Shown: positions 38,741-50,500 of the stretch, in pieces
How the letters are laid out: every line of letters starts with the position of its first letter
How positions within the stretch are numbered: the stretch's first letter is position 1
DNA from: Rhea pennata
Lineage: Eukaryota > Chordata > Aves > Rheiformes > Rheidae
Reading direction: 5' to 3'
NCBI RefSeq assembly: GCF_028389875.1
Contig: NC_084665.1
Location: 5,691,001-5,755,000 of the forward strand
DNA: 64,000 bases
Program-made: the position numbers and the translations under genes
The notes under the pieces: generated by a model
Seen by the model: only the letters and a program-made list of their open reading frames with translations
Told to the model about the DNA's origin: nothing
Databases searched by the model: none

Positions 38741-39228
38741 GTTCTCTACCGGGCGAGGAGGGACCCGGTAATCCAAGTGTGGGGGGGAAGCACAGGCGCT
38801 TCGCGAAGCCCCGCTGGAGTCAGCGACACCGGGCGCTTCTCCCGCAACAAAGGCGCCGCGGCCCATTCACAAAAAGGAGGAGGAGGAGGAGGAGGAAGGG
38901 CCGGGTGGGGGGGTGGGGGCAGCCCCCCGCCCCGCTTTGCCCCCCCCCCCGCCCCGCCGCCCCCCCTCCTCCGCGCAGCCCAGGTAAGCTCCGCGGGGCC
39001 GAGCGCGCCCGCGGACGGGGCCGCGCACCAGGCGGCAAAACTTTTTCTCCTTTTTCTTTCCCGCGTCGCCTGTTATTAACCGAAAACGAAAAACTTTCTC
39101 TGCCGCTGCCGGCGTGGCCGTGCGCACCCGCGGTGTCTCGTCCCGTCCCGCCCCGTCCCCCGCGCACGGCGCCGAGCGCGGCCAGGTAAAGAGGAAAAGG
39201 CAGCGGCTACGGTAAGAAAGATTCGGCT
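38741..39228. other. GC-rich OTX1-EHBP1 intergenic segment
   Basis: CpG-rich sequence with a (GGA)n run at about 38876-38897, C-rich runs near 38941-38965, and a consensus + strand splice donor CAG|GTAAGC at 38981. No coding gene seen. Confidence 0.6.
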
Positions 39229-40007
39229 TTTATTGAAAATTGTATATATATGACTCGGTATCGTAATAAATAAACGGAGAGGAGCCGCGCAAAAGGGACG
39301 AGGCGGGAGCGGGACACGCGTGGGGGGGTCACGGGGCGACACGGACGCGAGCGGCGCGGAACAGACGGGCTCCGGGCGGGGGGGGGGGGGGGGGGGGGGG
39401 GCCGGTGCGCAGCGGCAATAAATAACGCGCAAGGGCGGCGCGGCCGCGGCGCGCAGCGGCTCCGCGGGCTCCGGGCGGGCTGCGGCGGAGGGAACCGCGC
39501 GCAGGAGAGCGCCCGGCTGCCGCGGCGGGGAAGCGCGGCTCCGCGCGGCTCCGCGCAGCACATTTCGGTAACGACTGCGTCGGGCCCGACCTAACTATCA
39601 GGTGTGGGTAGCTTATTAAGTGTTACATGTGGCAGGACTAGGTGAAACCATTCCCAAATGATTTTTGTTTTCTTTTTTTTCCCCTATTCCCCCCCCCCAA
39701 TCCTATTACGACAAAAACGTATTTATTTCCAAACTCAGCCCTCCTCCAGCTAAAGGAACCAGAACAGACTTTTTCCTTCTTTCCCCCTACCCCCGGCTCC
39801 TCGGAGCATCGCCCGCCAGCAGCCCCCGGCCCCAGCCGAGCGGGGCCTGGCGCAGCCTGTATCTGGCTTAAGGAAATCAGGGGGGAGAAAGAAAGTTTTT
39901 TTTTTTTTTTTCCCAAAACATTTTTTTTTCCTCTTCCAGTCTCATGTCAACATTTTTAGAAACGCAGGGAAGAGCCGCGCCGCCGCTGCTGCGGGCAGGC
40001 CGCCGGC
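39229..40007 (-). other. EHBP1: EHBP1 3' UTR with candidate poly(A) signals
   Basis: Minus-strand AATAAA hexamers occur at 39727-39722 and 39234-39229, about 0.28 and 0.77 kb after the stop. The stretch also contains a run of 24 G on the + strand (39378-39401) and pyrimidine-rich runs. Which signal is used is not known. No other gene is visible here. Confidence 0.5.
39378..39401 (+). repeat. Poly-G run (24)
   Basis: 24 uninterrupted G on the + strand (C on the EHBP1 sense strand), inside the inferred EHBP1 3' UTR. Confidence 0.9.
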
Positions 40008-40098
40008 TCACTGGAGGACGCATTTCTCTTCCTTCTTGGCCATCTTGCCTTTGTTTTGCTCCAGGGTCCTCTCCAAGTGCTCGTCCTCTTCCTCGGCC
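40008..40098 (-). CDS. EHBP1: EHBP1 terminal coding exon with CaaX box
   Basis: 91 coding bases after acceptor CTTTTGCAG. It encodes an acidic-to-basic tail ending [12 protein letters not shown] and TGA at 40010-40008. CVLQ fits a CaaX motif; a terminal Gln usually favours farnesylation. Confidence 0.95.
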
Positions 40099-43000
40099 CT
40101 GCAAAAGAGGCGCCGGGCGCGCTGAGGGGACGCGCGCAGGGCACCGCGGCCGCGGCCTCCGGCGCGGGGCCGCGCAGCGGCCGGGACCCCCGGGACCCCC
40201 CCCCCCCCCCCGCGGCCACTCACTGCTTCTCCTGCGCGTCCAGGTCCCTGACCAGCGCGTCCCGTTTGTTCACCAGCAGCACCAGCTCGTCCAGCAGAAG
40301 CTGCTCTCGCCTCTTCTGCGCCTCCGTCTTCTGCCAGTCTGCGGGGACAACGGCAGCAGTGAGCACCGCGGGCCGCGCCGCGCCGCGCCGCGCTGCGCTG
40401 CGCGCCCGCCGCCGCGCCCGCCCCGCACCGCTGCTCGCGGAGCGCTGAGCGGCAACTTCGGCGTTTGCCACGCACACGCGCGGCCGCCAAGTTTTTCCAC
40501 CCCCCTCCCTCCACCCTATCCCGCGGCGGCCGAGGAAGAAAACCCGCACTGCGGAGCGGCCGCCGCTCGCTGCCCCGCGGCCCGCGCTGCGGGAGCCCTC
40601 CCCGGCCGCGCCGCGCCCTCGCTGCCCGCCGCCGCGTCCCCCGTGGGTTGTTCTCGGCGCGCCGCGGCGGCGGCGGCGGCTCGGGCCGGGCCGGGCCCGG
40701 TGCCCCCCGACGGGCCGGGGCCGGGGCCGGGGCCGGGGCCGGCTCCCCCGGGGCGGCCCCGCCGCCCGGCCGCCGCCGTGAGGGCTCGTCGCCGTCACTC
40801 AAGCGCCCGCCGTCCCCGCCTCCCTCATTAGGGAGGTAAACAGCGAGGAGCCGCCGGGGGAGATGCCGGCGGAGATAGCAGGGAAACGCGGAGCGGGCCG
40901 CAGAGAGCACACCGGCGTGAAACAACAAAACCCGAAAACAAAATAAAATAAAACGGAGGCCACCCCCCCCCCAGCCCCGCGCCGCCGAGCCCCCACGCTG
41001 CGCGCTCCCCGCGGCCCGCGGCGGCCGCGCTGGGTCGCGCCGGGCTGGTGCCCGCTCGGCCCCGTTACCATGTGAATCTCCGCGAGCCGCGCAGGAATGC
41101 GCTGCCCCTGCTGCCCCCGGCCCCCCTCGCCCCCCGCCCGCCCGCCCCCGGCCCCGCCAAATTTATTCACGACGGCAAAGCGCCCGGGAGCGCTGCGAAA
41201 GCGAGCGGCGCTGGGCGCAGCTCAGCCTTGCGTTTACAAATTAAAAATTAGACGCAGCACGGCGCGGAGAGGGGGGGGCAGCAACGCGTGTCGGCTCCTG
41301 GCGCCCGCCGGGCCCCGCGCGGGGACCGTCCCGCGTGGGCGCCGCGGCGCTCGCTGTCGGGGCCGGCCGCCGCAGGCGCCGCAGCGGGCTGCTTCTCCCC
41401 CCGCATTAGGGAAATGCCCCCCCTTTTTTTTCCCCCTTTTCTTCCCCCCTTCCCAGGTGCATACGCATTTGAACAGAATCTATTAACCAAAATTACTGGT
41501 AATCAGAGCAATTTCACTTGCGACAGAGCTGCTTTAATTGGGGACCGGCAGTATTTCAGTGCTAGTTTTCAACACGGTCTTTCTGTTTCCGCTGCCGTTT
41601 GCCCTTTTGCTCATTTGGGGAAGGGATCCTTCAGTTCGACCCACCTAAAATCACACTGCTTTGAACCTCCAAAAGCCCGAGCGGGAGCTCCCCAAAACCT
41701 TCCCATCTTGCACGTAAAAATAAAGCAGTAACACGTGCAGCGTTATCTCAGCATGACAAATTGTCTTGCAAGCGACAACAGCCGTGATCCAAGCAGAAAC
41801 AAGGAGAAATGCAAAACAGAGATTTTTCCCGGCTGTTTGCTCCCCAGCCCAACTTTTGCGCTAACTTTTCCCTGCTTCTGCTAATAATCCTGCTGATATT
41901 CAGTCTCACCAGCACCTTCTGGCACGAGAAGCTCTAGACGAAAGGGACCCCAACCACCACCGTCACTGCACAGACTTGAGCTCATATTCTGTAATTTTGA
42001 TTGCTTTCACTTAGTGGAAATCTCTTAAAAGCCTTTTTAGTTCTGTTCTTTTTTTTTTTTTTTTTTTTTCTTTCACTCCCTAGCTCCCTAGTTTCAGTGG
42101 CAATTCCAACAAACACTACTCAAAATATTTCACTACAGGTCTCGCTCGGTCCTTAAGTTCCTTTCTAAAAGACACCAGTTTTGTTGCCCTGTCTTGTAGC
42201 GCTGTGGAGTAAATAACCTCGTATTAAGACTTAATGCACTTGAAACAACACTGGGGTTTTTTTTTGGTTGCTGCAGTCACTTCTACTACGGTTTGAAATA
42301 CGCCATGGAAAAACTTGTTAGCAGAAATACTCATTTGTATTTTTAATTTTCTTTCTTAGGGAATAACATTCCCCCATCCCCCAAAATAAATACCATCAAG
42401 CAGCAATTTGTTAAAAGAGGTAACAGCACAAAGTATTTGAAAAATATGTTCTATGTCATTACACTGGAAGTTTATTTTATCCAACAAAATACTATCAGGC
42501 AGCACTTTCAGGAAGGATCCAAGCATCCCTAATATTTAAAAAGCAACTGTGTTCAAGTTTGATTCCTACCTGTTGTGCCTTTTGAGATAGGATTACCTAC
42601 ATCACCTGTCACATAGAGTTACCAACGCAGACTACAGCTCTGGGAAGCTACAGTATCGGCTGTGATTAATTTGAAGATTTCAGAATAATACTGTTATAAA
42701 AGCTGCACTCTGGACAAAAACAGGATTAAGCTCTGAGGCTGTGTATGAGCTAAACGTGTTGAAAGGTAAAGCCCCCGTGCCGCCGCTTGCGACGCGCAGT
42801 TTAAAATTACGTAGTTTGCTAAATTCCCGTTGAAGTAGAAACGTTTTCAATTATTCATCTTCATTGACTTCACATTGTCTTTCCCCCCCCTTCTTTTTTT
42901 CCCCCTTTGCTTAAACTGATAATTACTTGGAGAAAACGGGGCAGGCTGTTCCAATAGAAGCGCTTTAATAGAAACGGTCTAAAGTTCCCGCGGTAAAGCC

Positions 43001-46000
43001 TTCCACCTCGCCGCTATAATAAATAAGCCCAGCACTTTGATGAAAATTAACACTAGTTTTGTAAAGAGCACATTGGGGGATTGCAGTCAAGCCTTATCTT
43101 TAGTTCCAGTCAACTAGCAATCCTGAAAGAGTTTGCATCATCATCAGAGCAGGCCACTTGATAGGATTCTGCTGCTGAACCTAATCAATCTATGGAATAC
43201 TGTGGCTGCGCGGTGTAACAAAGCTAAAATAGATTTACAAATGGGGTTTTAGAGGATAAGCTCCTCCACAGGATTACATATTGATTTTAAATATAAAAAG
43301 CTTATCATATAAACCATAACTACAAAAATAGTGAACCTATGCATAAATCCTTTTAGAGGAGCACCCACTTCAAACTGTAAGCCAAGAATGAATCAAGATG
43401 TACCACATCCTAAAGCAGATCCATTTCTCGGGCAGAAAATGAACACGCTACCCCAAGGTGTGCAAAAATGAACTTATCTTTTCTAAGGAGGCATTAGATC
43501 TCGAATAAGGGGTGGGGGGGAAGAAGAAGGAAGGGCGCGAGGGAGGGCGGCTCGAGGCAGGCATCCTGCCCCTCGGCTCTGAGCGGGGTGAGGACCAAGC
43601 GCCGAGATGCACGATCTTGCCTCCGCGAGACAGACGCCTTCCGAGCAGGCAGGCGAAACGCCGCGGCGTGTGCGCGCGCTGCAGCCCGGCCAGTAACCTC
43701 CGTTTCACCCGGCCCGCTGCGCGAGCGTTTCGGGCCACCCTCGGCCGGGGCAGCTCCCGCCGCAGCCCCGAGCCCGCGGCGCTCCGCAGCGAACCGGGGG
43801 ACGGGGACGGGGCGGGGAGGAGGAGGAGGAAGAGGAGGAAGGGGGAATATTTCTCTTTTTTGTTCCCCCCCCCACCGTTGGTCATTCCTGTGATCCGCCG
43901 GGAAGCGCTTCAGCGCTCCGGAGGGCTGCCGAGCCGCCCCGCGTCCATCTTAGCGGCCGGCTAAGAGGAGCCGTCGGCAGCGCAGCGCAGCGCCCCGGCG
44001 CCGCAGCCCGCGGCCGATACCCCCTTCAGCTGCAACCAGCAGGCCGCTGCCTTTTCCAGGCTTTTTATTTTTTCCTCCCCCCCCCCCCCGCCTTTGCCTG
44101 TCATCATCTAGCTAAGTAAATTGGTTGATAGATTTTTAAACAGCACAGTCACGGGTGGAAGAGTTACAGCAATTTACCAAAACAGTAATTATCACTTTTC
44201 AAAGGCTTTTTTCTTCTTTTTTTTTTTCCTCTTTACGTACCAGTGCGGGTTGGTGCGCTCTGCTCTACGGTCCTTCCCTTTAGACAAACAAACAAAGCGC
44301 CCAACCAGCCCCATCCTGCTGGGTTTCTTTATTATTATTATTATTTTCTGCTGGTACATTTTAGGGCCAGCTGCCTCCTCTACTCTCAGTAGCCACCGGC
44401 CGCGCGGCCGCCGAGGGCAGAGCGCCGCGCTGCCGGCCGGCGGGGAAAGCTGCCCGCGAGCGGCCTGGTTTTCCCGGGGCTCCCAAAAAAAGAGCATTTT
44501 GCACCGGAGCGCGCGTCCCCCGGGAGAAGCAGCGCTGCCCGACACACGCATCCAGCGGCAGCGGTCTGGGCGTTTCAGGAGCATTTCACTCTTTCGGTGT
44601 GGTTTGAGGTGCAAGCAGGTAGCTGCTAAAACTTCTAACAGCCGCGTGAGCTCGCTGAGGTTTGACATGCTGAACATGGGCTTTGTTGTCTAAATAAAAA
44701 ATGAAACCAAATTTCTCCAGCACCTATGCTTTTCTCCCTGAACTCCTGTCTACCTGTCTACTGTATCGCTAGTAACATCAAAAAAAAAAAAAAAAAAAAA
44801 AAAAGGAAAAAAGACTTTTCTGGGTTTTCATATCTCTCTCTGAACTTACAAGATAAAAAAATAAAAGGACAGATTTTTATTCAAATGACTGTGTGAATGG
44901 CATTTTCTGCTAGACGTTCAAAAGGTGCTGCTATGACGTTCCGAGGCAGTAAAACATATAAGAGCCAATTAAGCATTTATATTCAGGATTTAAATCCAAT
45001 ATCTCTAACTCTTCTTTGGTTTCAGAGTATTTTCAGTTTTACAGATTTCATTAACATGATTCTCAATTAATCTGTCTTGCCTCTTGCAGAAAGTAATGTA
45101 TATATTTATGACTCAAGTTTATCCAAGAATATGGTGAACGCAGTCTTATGCAAAAATATAGCCACAGATGGACAGATACGAAAAAGCTACCTGAAAACCT
45201 GCTTTTTTTTTTTTTTTTTTTTTTCCTGCAAACTTATGCTTCTAGTGAAGTCGCCAAACTAATTAGAATTGATTTATTATGGATCAGGTACCTTATCAGG
45301 TGAAGAAAGAAATTACCATGGACAGTCAAAGGGTTAAGAGGTCAATACAGAATAGCAAAATCAATTTGCATTGATTAGACAAAAGGTCCATTTTACAGAG
45401 CCCAAAGGATTAACTTTTAAGCAAACATCTTTGAACTATAAGACAGCATTTGTGACTGAGAGGTATAAGCAGTGCAGCATTATAAAACACTTAAGATATT
45501 TAAATAAGAAAATAATGCAAGCAGTGGTTTAAGCTATCTGGATGTTTATTTTTTATTATGAATCATCCCTAGGATTATTGTACAATTCACTTGAAAGCCC
45601 CATGGAAAGTATGCAATTGTTTCATTTATCCCGTGTGTCAATCTTCCCATGAGTTTTCATTCAGGTAAGGTGACTAAACTCTGGAGAGTTGCAGAGAATG
45701 GAGAAAATATGTGCGAAGGATTGCACTAATCCCAGTGTTGCTTGTGATGAAATATTTACTTGGCACACACAGTGTTTTACCACAAAGACTGATGAGATTC
45801 AACCCCGGCCAGCGAGACAGGGTTGTAAAATATATCCAAAATGCCTCCCTTATGTGGGTCACCCCTTCCCCTTTCTGCGATACCAAGTGCAGCGTGATGC
45901 TGCAGGAAAGCCACGACTGCCTTACTGCAACACAAAGAATAAGCCCTGGACAAATATTTTTTACTTCCTCATCACTTTTTTTTTGAAGTTGATTCCAAGA

Positions 46001-47540
46001 AGATTGTATTTCTCTGCCCCATCTTGGACTTTTTTTTTCCCCTTGCCTTTTTTGAGTAAAACTGAAGTGTGGGAGCGGAGACCCAGCGCACTTGTTGCAT
46101 GCTCTCGCGCGGAGTTATGCAAATACCCGCACCAGTTCTCAGCGAGGCGCCCGAGCAGCCTCCCCGCGAAGTAGCGTCAGGTAGTTACCTCTGGCAGCCA
46201 GCATTTCCGCTGCCTCGGCACCAAGCATCGCTCTTACCTTCGATAGCGAGCATCGCTCTTAACTCCCGGTTCAGCAGCTCGTAGCGCCTTTCTAGGTCGT
46301 GTTCCTTTTCCCTAGGCAAGTGGCAAAAGTTCATCAATATGTTAATTACTAAATCATTAAACACTTAAAAGAACCTTTAACTTGCATTGATTTTAGGACT
46401 CATAACCGACTTTTCTCTTTAACTTTAAGCTACTCCAAACAAACGATACACAAACTTAAAACCTGGCCGGGTGGCGTAGTCCGCACCAGGGCCTTTTCGG
46501 TTTCTATAATGTCAGCTTTAATCCCGGCAGTTTAACTCCACGGCAATAACTCGATACGCAGCCTCGGAGCAGCTGCTGCGCAATGTCCCAAGTATAAAAC
46601 ATCCCCCTGTATCTAATGAACAAATTCCAGCATCTGACCAGCCTCTGAGCTAATGTGACAGTGGCACTGTTATCCAGCATACACTCTGACCTGACGAAGA
46701 AGGAAAATCAGACACGGGATTAGAAAGCTTAATATTTGGAGGCAGAGTCTTCGATCAAGTTCAGACACGGCAGGAAATTCAGCACGGCACATTCTTGCCG
46801 CTGCGGGAGAGGGGAAGTATGCGGCCGTCTACGCTAGGTGGCATACCGAAAGGAAAACCATCGCCGAACTGGGAGAAACCAGGGCAGCGGCGCGGCGGGC
46901 AGCGCGGAGGCCGAGTCCGGCTGCCTTCCTGCGCCTGCCTCGCCCGCCGGAGCATCGCGCCGCCACCGCTTCACCAACGCCCTTCCAGCGACCCGGGGCT
47001 GCTAACCTAGCGATGAGGTTTCGGGTTGCTCTAAAGCAGCTACCGACTTAAATTTGTTTTTCTTTTTTTTTTTTTCTTCCCCCTCTGAATTGTCTTCGCA
47101 CAGCGCATCGGCAGCACGGCGCAGCTCAGACCTATCTGCGCACTGCTGCAATGCAATTTTATTCTACGGCTTGGCCTGTGAAAATATAACTGCGCTTAAT
47201 ATTTCATATTTTTTTCACAGCTCTGGCTAATCTTGTGTCACTGCACACTTTCCATTTTCAAGTCTGAAATACGAGAGAAACAAGTGACTCGATGTACTCA
47301 ACAAATCCTCCAGCCTGCTCATCTCCGAGGGAATGTTTTGAAGTCTAATGGGAAGAAGAAAAATTTTGCTCCTATATTCTGGGCAGCGGATATCCCTGCA
47401 AGTCAGCCTTTTGTAAATACATGCATCCATCCGTACTTACAGGAGAGAAAGCTGGTTCATTCGTCTTATTAAGGCATTTTTCTTATTAACCAGCATGAAC
47501 CACTCCTGCATCATAGCTTCTTCCTCCTCTGTGTTTCTCC
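40008..47540 (-). CDS. EHBP1: EHBP1, last four coding exons (partial; 5' part beyond right edge)
   Basis: EHBP1 links EHD proteins and Rab8/Rab10 to actin during endosomal recycling; full-length proteins are about 1,200 residues. Exons 47540-47441, 46311-46238, 40338-40224 and 40098-40008 splice in frame (phases 1/2, 2/1, 1/2 and 2/stop) into about 125 C-terminal residues. They carry the second half of the bMERB Rab-binding helical domain (motifs such as [30 protein letters not shown] and [17 protein letters not shown]), an acidic/basic coiled-coil tail, and the C-terminal CVLQ CaaX box, a prenylation signal. The preceding bMERB exon was searched for by its expected family residues up to 64000 and not found, so the next intron probably runs past the window. 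OTX1 lies 3.5 kb downstream on the same strand, as in other vertebrates. Confidence 0.95.
40100..41420. promoter_or_regulatory. CpG-rich block over the EHBP1 terminal exons and intron
   Basis: CpG-dense sequence spans the penultimate EHBP1 exon and the first ~1 kb of the upstream intron. It includes four exact GGGGCC units at 40717-40740 and an Alu-free, unique GC-rich stretch to about 41400. It could be an intragenic island belonging to the OTX1 regulatory domain or an alternative promoter; the sequence does not decide. Confidence 0.55.
40224..40338 (-). CDS. EHBP1: EHBP1 penultimate exon, bMERB C-terminal segment
   Basis: 115 bases, acceptor CCCCGCAG and donor GAAGCA|GTGAGT. It encodes [20 protein letters not shown] followed by [19 protein letters not shown] content is much higher than in the two upstream exons because the exon lies in a CpG-rich block. 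Confidence 0.95.
40339..46237 (-). other. EHBP1: EHBP1 intron
   Basis: 5.9-kb intron. From 41.4 to 46.2 kb it is mostly AT-rich and unique, with a second CpG-rich block at 43.55-44.03 kb and a smaller one at 44.39-44.58 kb. There is a poly-A run near 44779-44804, poly-T runs near 42051-42069 and 45204-45224, and a motif cluster (octamer, SOX-like, GGATTA) at 45364-45413. No gene seen on either strand. Confidence 0.8.
46238..46311 (-). CDS. EHBP1: EHBP1 exon, bMERB middle segment
   Basis: 74 bases, acceptor TGCCTAG and donor CGAAG|GTAAGA. The translation is [20 protein letters not shown] followed by LAIE, with an Asp codon split into the next exon. Frame and family sequence agree exactly with the flanking exons. 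Confidence 0.95.
46312..47440 (-). other. EHBP1: EHBP1 intron
   Basis: 1.1-kb intron. It contains a small GC-rich patch at 46.87-47.01 kb and a T-rich run near 47060-47075. No gene or recognisable repeat. Confidence 0.85.
47441..47540 (-). CDS. EHBP1: EHBP1 exon, bMERB helix segment
   Basis: 100 bases between acceptor TTGCAG and donor CTCCT|GTAAGT. The translation [20 protein letters not shown] continues [12 protein letters not shown], a strong EHBP1 bMERB match. It enters with two bases of a Gly codon and leaves with two bases of a Leu codon completed by the next exon. Confidence 0.95.
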
Positions 47541-50500
47541 CTGCAACAGAACATGCTTCATTACTTACATGACATTTCCCAGGCTGAACAACACATTTCA
47601 GTTCGGTTTTTGCAGTATCAGTCTCTCAGATCATTGACCAGTACAAGGCAGATCCTCAACTGGGAAAAATATTAAATGACAAAAATACCCTGTGTCCTGC
47701 AGCCCACTGCTGTTGGCACCTGCAGTGCCTTGGCCGGCGCTCGCCCCCCGCCGCCCTCCGGGCAGGAGGCTCCCGCAGCCCCCCGCCACGCGGGAGACTC
47801 CGCGGCACCGTCCCGGCGCCCCGGGGCCGCGGGGCGGGTGGGGGGGAGAAGGGCAGGGAGCCGCCGGGGGGCTGCGGACCCTCCTCGCTGAAGCCCTCCG
47901 GGGTGGCTGCTCCTCTGCCTCGAGCCACCTGCCTTTCTCGTGGCTCAGCTGGAGCCGAGGAGCAAACACTGCACGTTCCTCCCGGAATTACAAACCTCGC
48001 ATATTTTGTATGAATGAATCTGCGAAGAAAGCTGGAAGAGCAGCAGAAGAGCACGAGCCAGCAGCCCCGAGCCCTTCTCCCAGCTTCGACACTGATTCAC
48101 CGGGAGACCAGGGGCAGCACTCTGTATTTAAGCATCTTGGGTATAATAATCATGTTTGTAAAGAGTTTGGAAATCTCTGATACAAGGCGCTGCGTACTCG
48201 GGGAAGGTGTATTATTAACTTAAACCATAGGAGCGCAAGTTGCGGAGAAGCATTTTCCAACATCCGAAGCTGGAAAGATACCAAAAAAAGATGTGCCAGA
48301 AAACTTGTGCTAAGTTTCCAGTTTCTGGCCGTTTGCTTTTGAAACGGCTGCACACGGGTGCGCGCCGCACACGTTCACACCCAAGCGGCGGCAGCGTGCA
48401 AGCCCGGAGCCGCCCGGAGAGCCCCTTCCTCCCCGGGCTCGGACCTGCTGCACGCCCAGAGGGACAAGGGCCTTCTTGGTTTGCTTCTCCCCTCTGTGGC
48501 CCAGGGGCTTGATGGATCCAGGCAAGGGAAGGAAAAGGAGCTTCGAGAGGAGCGAGGCAGTTTGGGGCAGGGACCCAGGCGGAGAGAAGAATTTACGCCA
48601 CTTGGCCGTTCTCGTTTTTCCCGTGAGCCGTTTGGCACGTCCTTCTCTTTCGTGCCAGACGCCCCTTGAGGTCCTGTTATCCCCCTGAGATGCTCCTGGC
48701 CTACGTGGCTGTCCCGGGGGGGAGGAGGGGGGGCTCTCAGGGCACCCGATCCGTGGCGCGGGCCGGCGGCTGCTCTGCAGGCAGGTCCCAGCTCCCGCGG
48801 CCCCGGAGCCGCCCTCTCCCCCACGCGCCCCGCTCCCGGTTCGGCGCCGGAGGGCGTCACGCCACGCTCGCCCAGCATCTGCAGCACCGTCCGGCAGCGC
48901 AGCGCTCCGCCAAGCAGGATTAAGACTATAGGTAGAGTTTGCTGTTAAGTTACAGATCAAGGGAATCGCTGTTTTGGTCCAGCTATGGGGTCCGCCTGGA
49001 GAAGCAGACGACACTCGGCTTCACCAAGGCGAGCAACCTTTCCTTGCAAGGTACCAAGTTCTTCCTTTTTCAGGGGGAGAGAGGGATGGGAAGGACTGCT
49101 TTTTTAACCGTGCAAAATACCAGTTTGTTCTGTGATGCATGAGATTGCCACAGTGCAGGCGAAAGAAAAGACCCCACAGCTAGGCACACCGTGGCTAGAC
49201 TCACCTCTGACTCACTTTATGACACTAACTTTCTTGTTGGCGAGGTGGCCTGGGACCTCTGGGTAGAAGACGTCATTAGAAATGCAAGCTCTGACTGTGT
49301 TTGATTTTGCAAGCCTTTAGAAACGCACAGCGACGAGACGCAGAAACGTTTCAGGGGAGTCGCGCTCGTTTGCACCAACTGAGGAGCTGAACCTTAATTT
49401 TATGATGCGAAGCGCACAAACTGAAGATACCACCTTCTATTAACGCACGCCTCCGCCACGTGAAATAAAGTTAGTTGCGACGTATACTGAGCAAAGGCCT
49501 GGGGAAAGCTCGCCTGTTCCCAGCTTAACAGGTGTATATTCTAGTATTTTTATGCTGACACTGAAGCATATGGAATATCCATAGAATAGGTCGTTTTACA
49601 GCGACTTAACAAAGTCTTTATTGTTTTGCAGAATTTTTAATCTTTTCGGGGAGCTGTTTTTGTCTTCACTTTGGACCATGTGATGCCCTAACACTGGTCA
49701 TGTGATATCGGCTGCGATAGGCACAAATCCCCGGGCAGCAACAAAAGAAGAAAGAGTAAAAAGAAAAAGCTGAGAAAAAGCTTGCAATTTGGAAAAAGGC
49801 CAATTGTACCCTGGTGAAGGCCTTTTTGATCACTGAAATGACACATGTGTGCAATATTAATAGCAGTAGATCGTGATATTTTATTTGTTGACCACGAGCT
49901 TTTAAATTCTTGTGCATATAGCCAAAACAGATTCTTCTCCTGCAAGCAAAAAATAGAGGAACTGCCACATATATAGTTTTTAAATAGCACTTTTCAAAGA
50001 ACACAGTGCCATTAGCTAATTTACTTCTTTCTTTTTTTTCCTTTGGTGAAAGGATGCCTGCAAAACACTTTCAACAAAGAAAAAGTGAGTGTTATTACAG
50101 CAGCAAGACTGCAAGCTAAACTCACACTGACAACTTCTAAAGCAAAATAGAAAAATAGCTTTTCCTCAACTCAATTTCACCTTTTCACTCAGTAAAGCTG
50201 TTCTGCTGCTGTGGTTGTTTATGTTTCCGTTTTCCAAGTGTAAAACAAGTGCTTAATTTACTAGCTACAAATGTTTGAAAACGAAAATTGGAAAAATATC
50301 TGTGTTGCTTTCTGAAAAAAAATACTATACAGATTATTTAAATGAAGTGAAAAACACATTTGAGAACAAATCGATACTATGGATGCAAACCCCTTATCTG
50401 AGCCAGTACAAGAAGATGAAAATCTATAAATAGCCCACACATCTTAAACTTATTTTTTTTTCCGGAATACATGCATTACACTATTGTTTTAGATAAAAAA

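Noticed and set aside
37766-38866. 366-codon minus-strand frame rich in Lys/Glu/Arg
   Set aside because: It is the translation of the purine strand of the 38.2-38.74 kb simple repeat, with no family or splice support.
38101-39189. 362-codon + strand frame rich in Phe/Leu/Ser
   Set aside because: Same pyrimidine repeat read on the other strand; the frame is stop-free because TTTTC repeats contain no stops.
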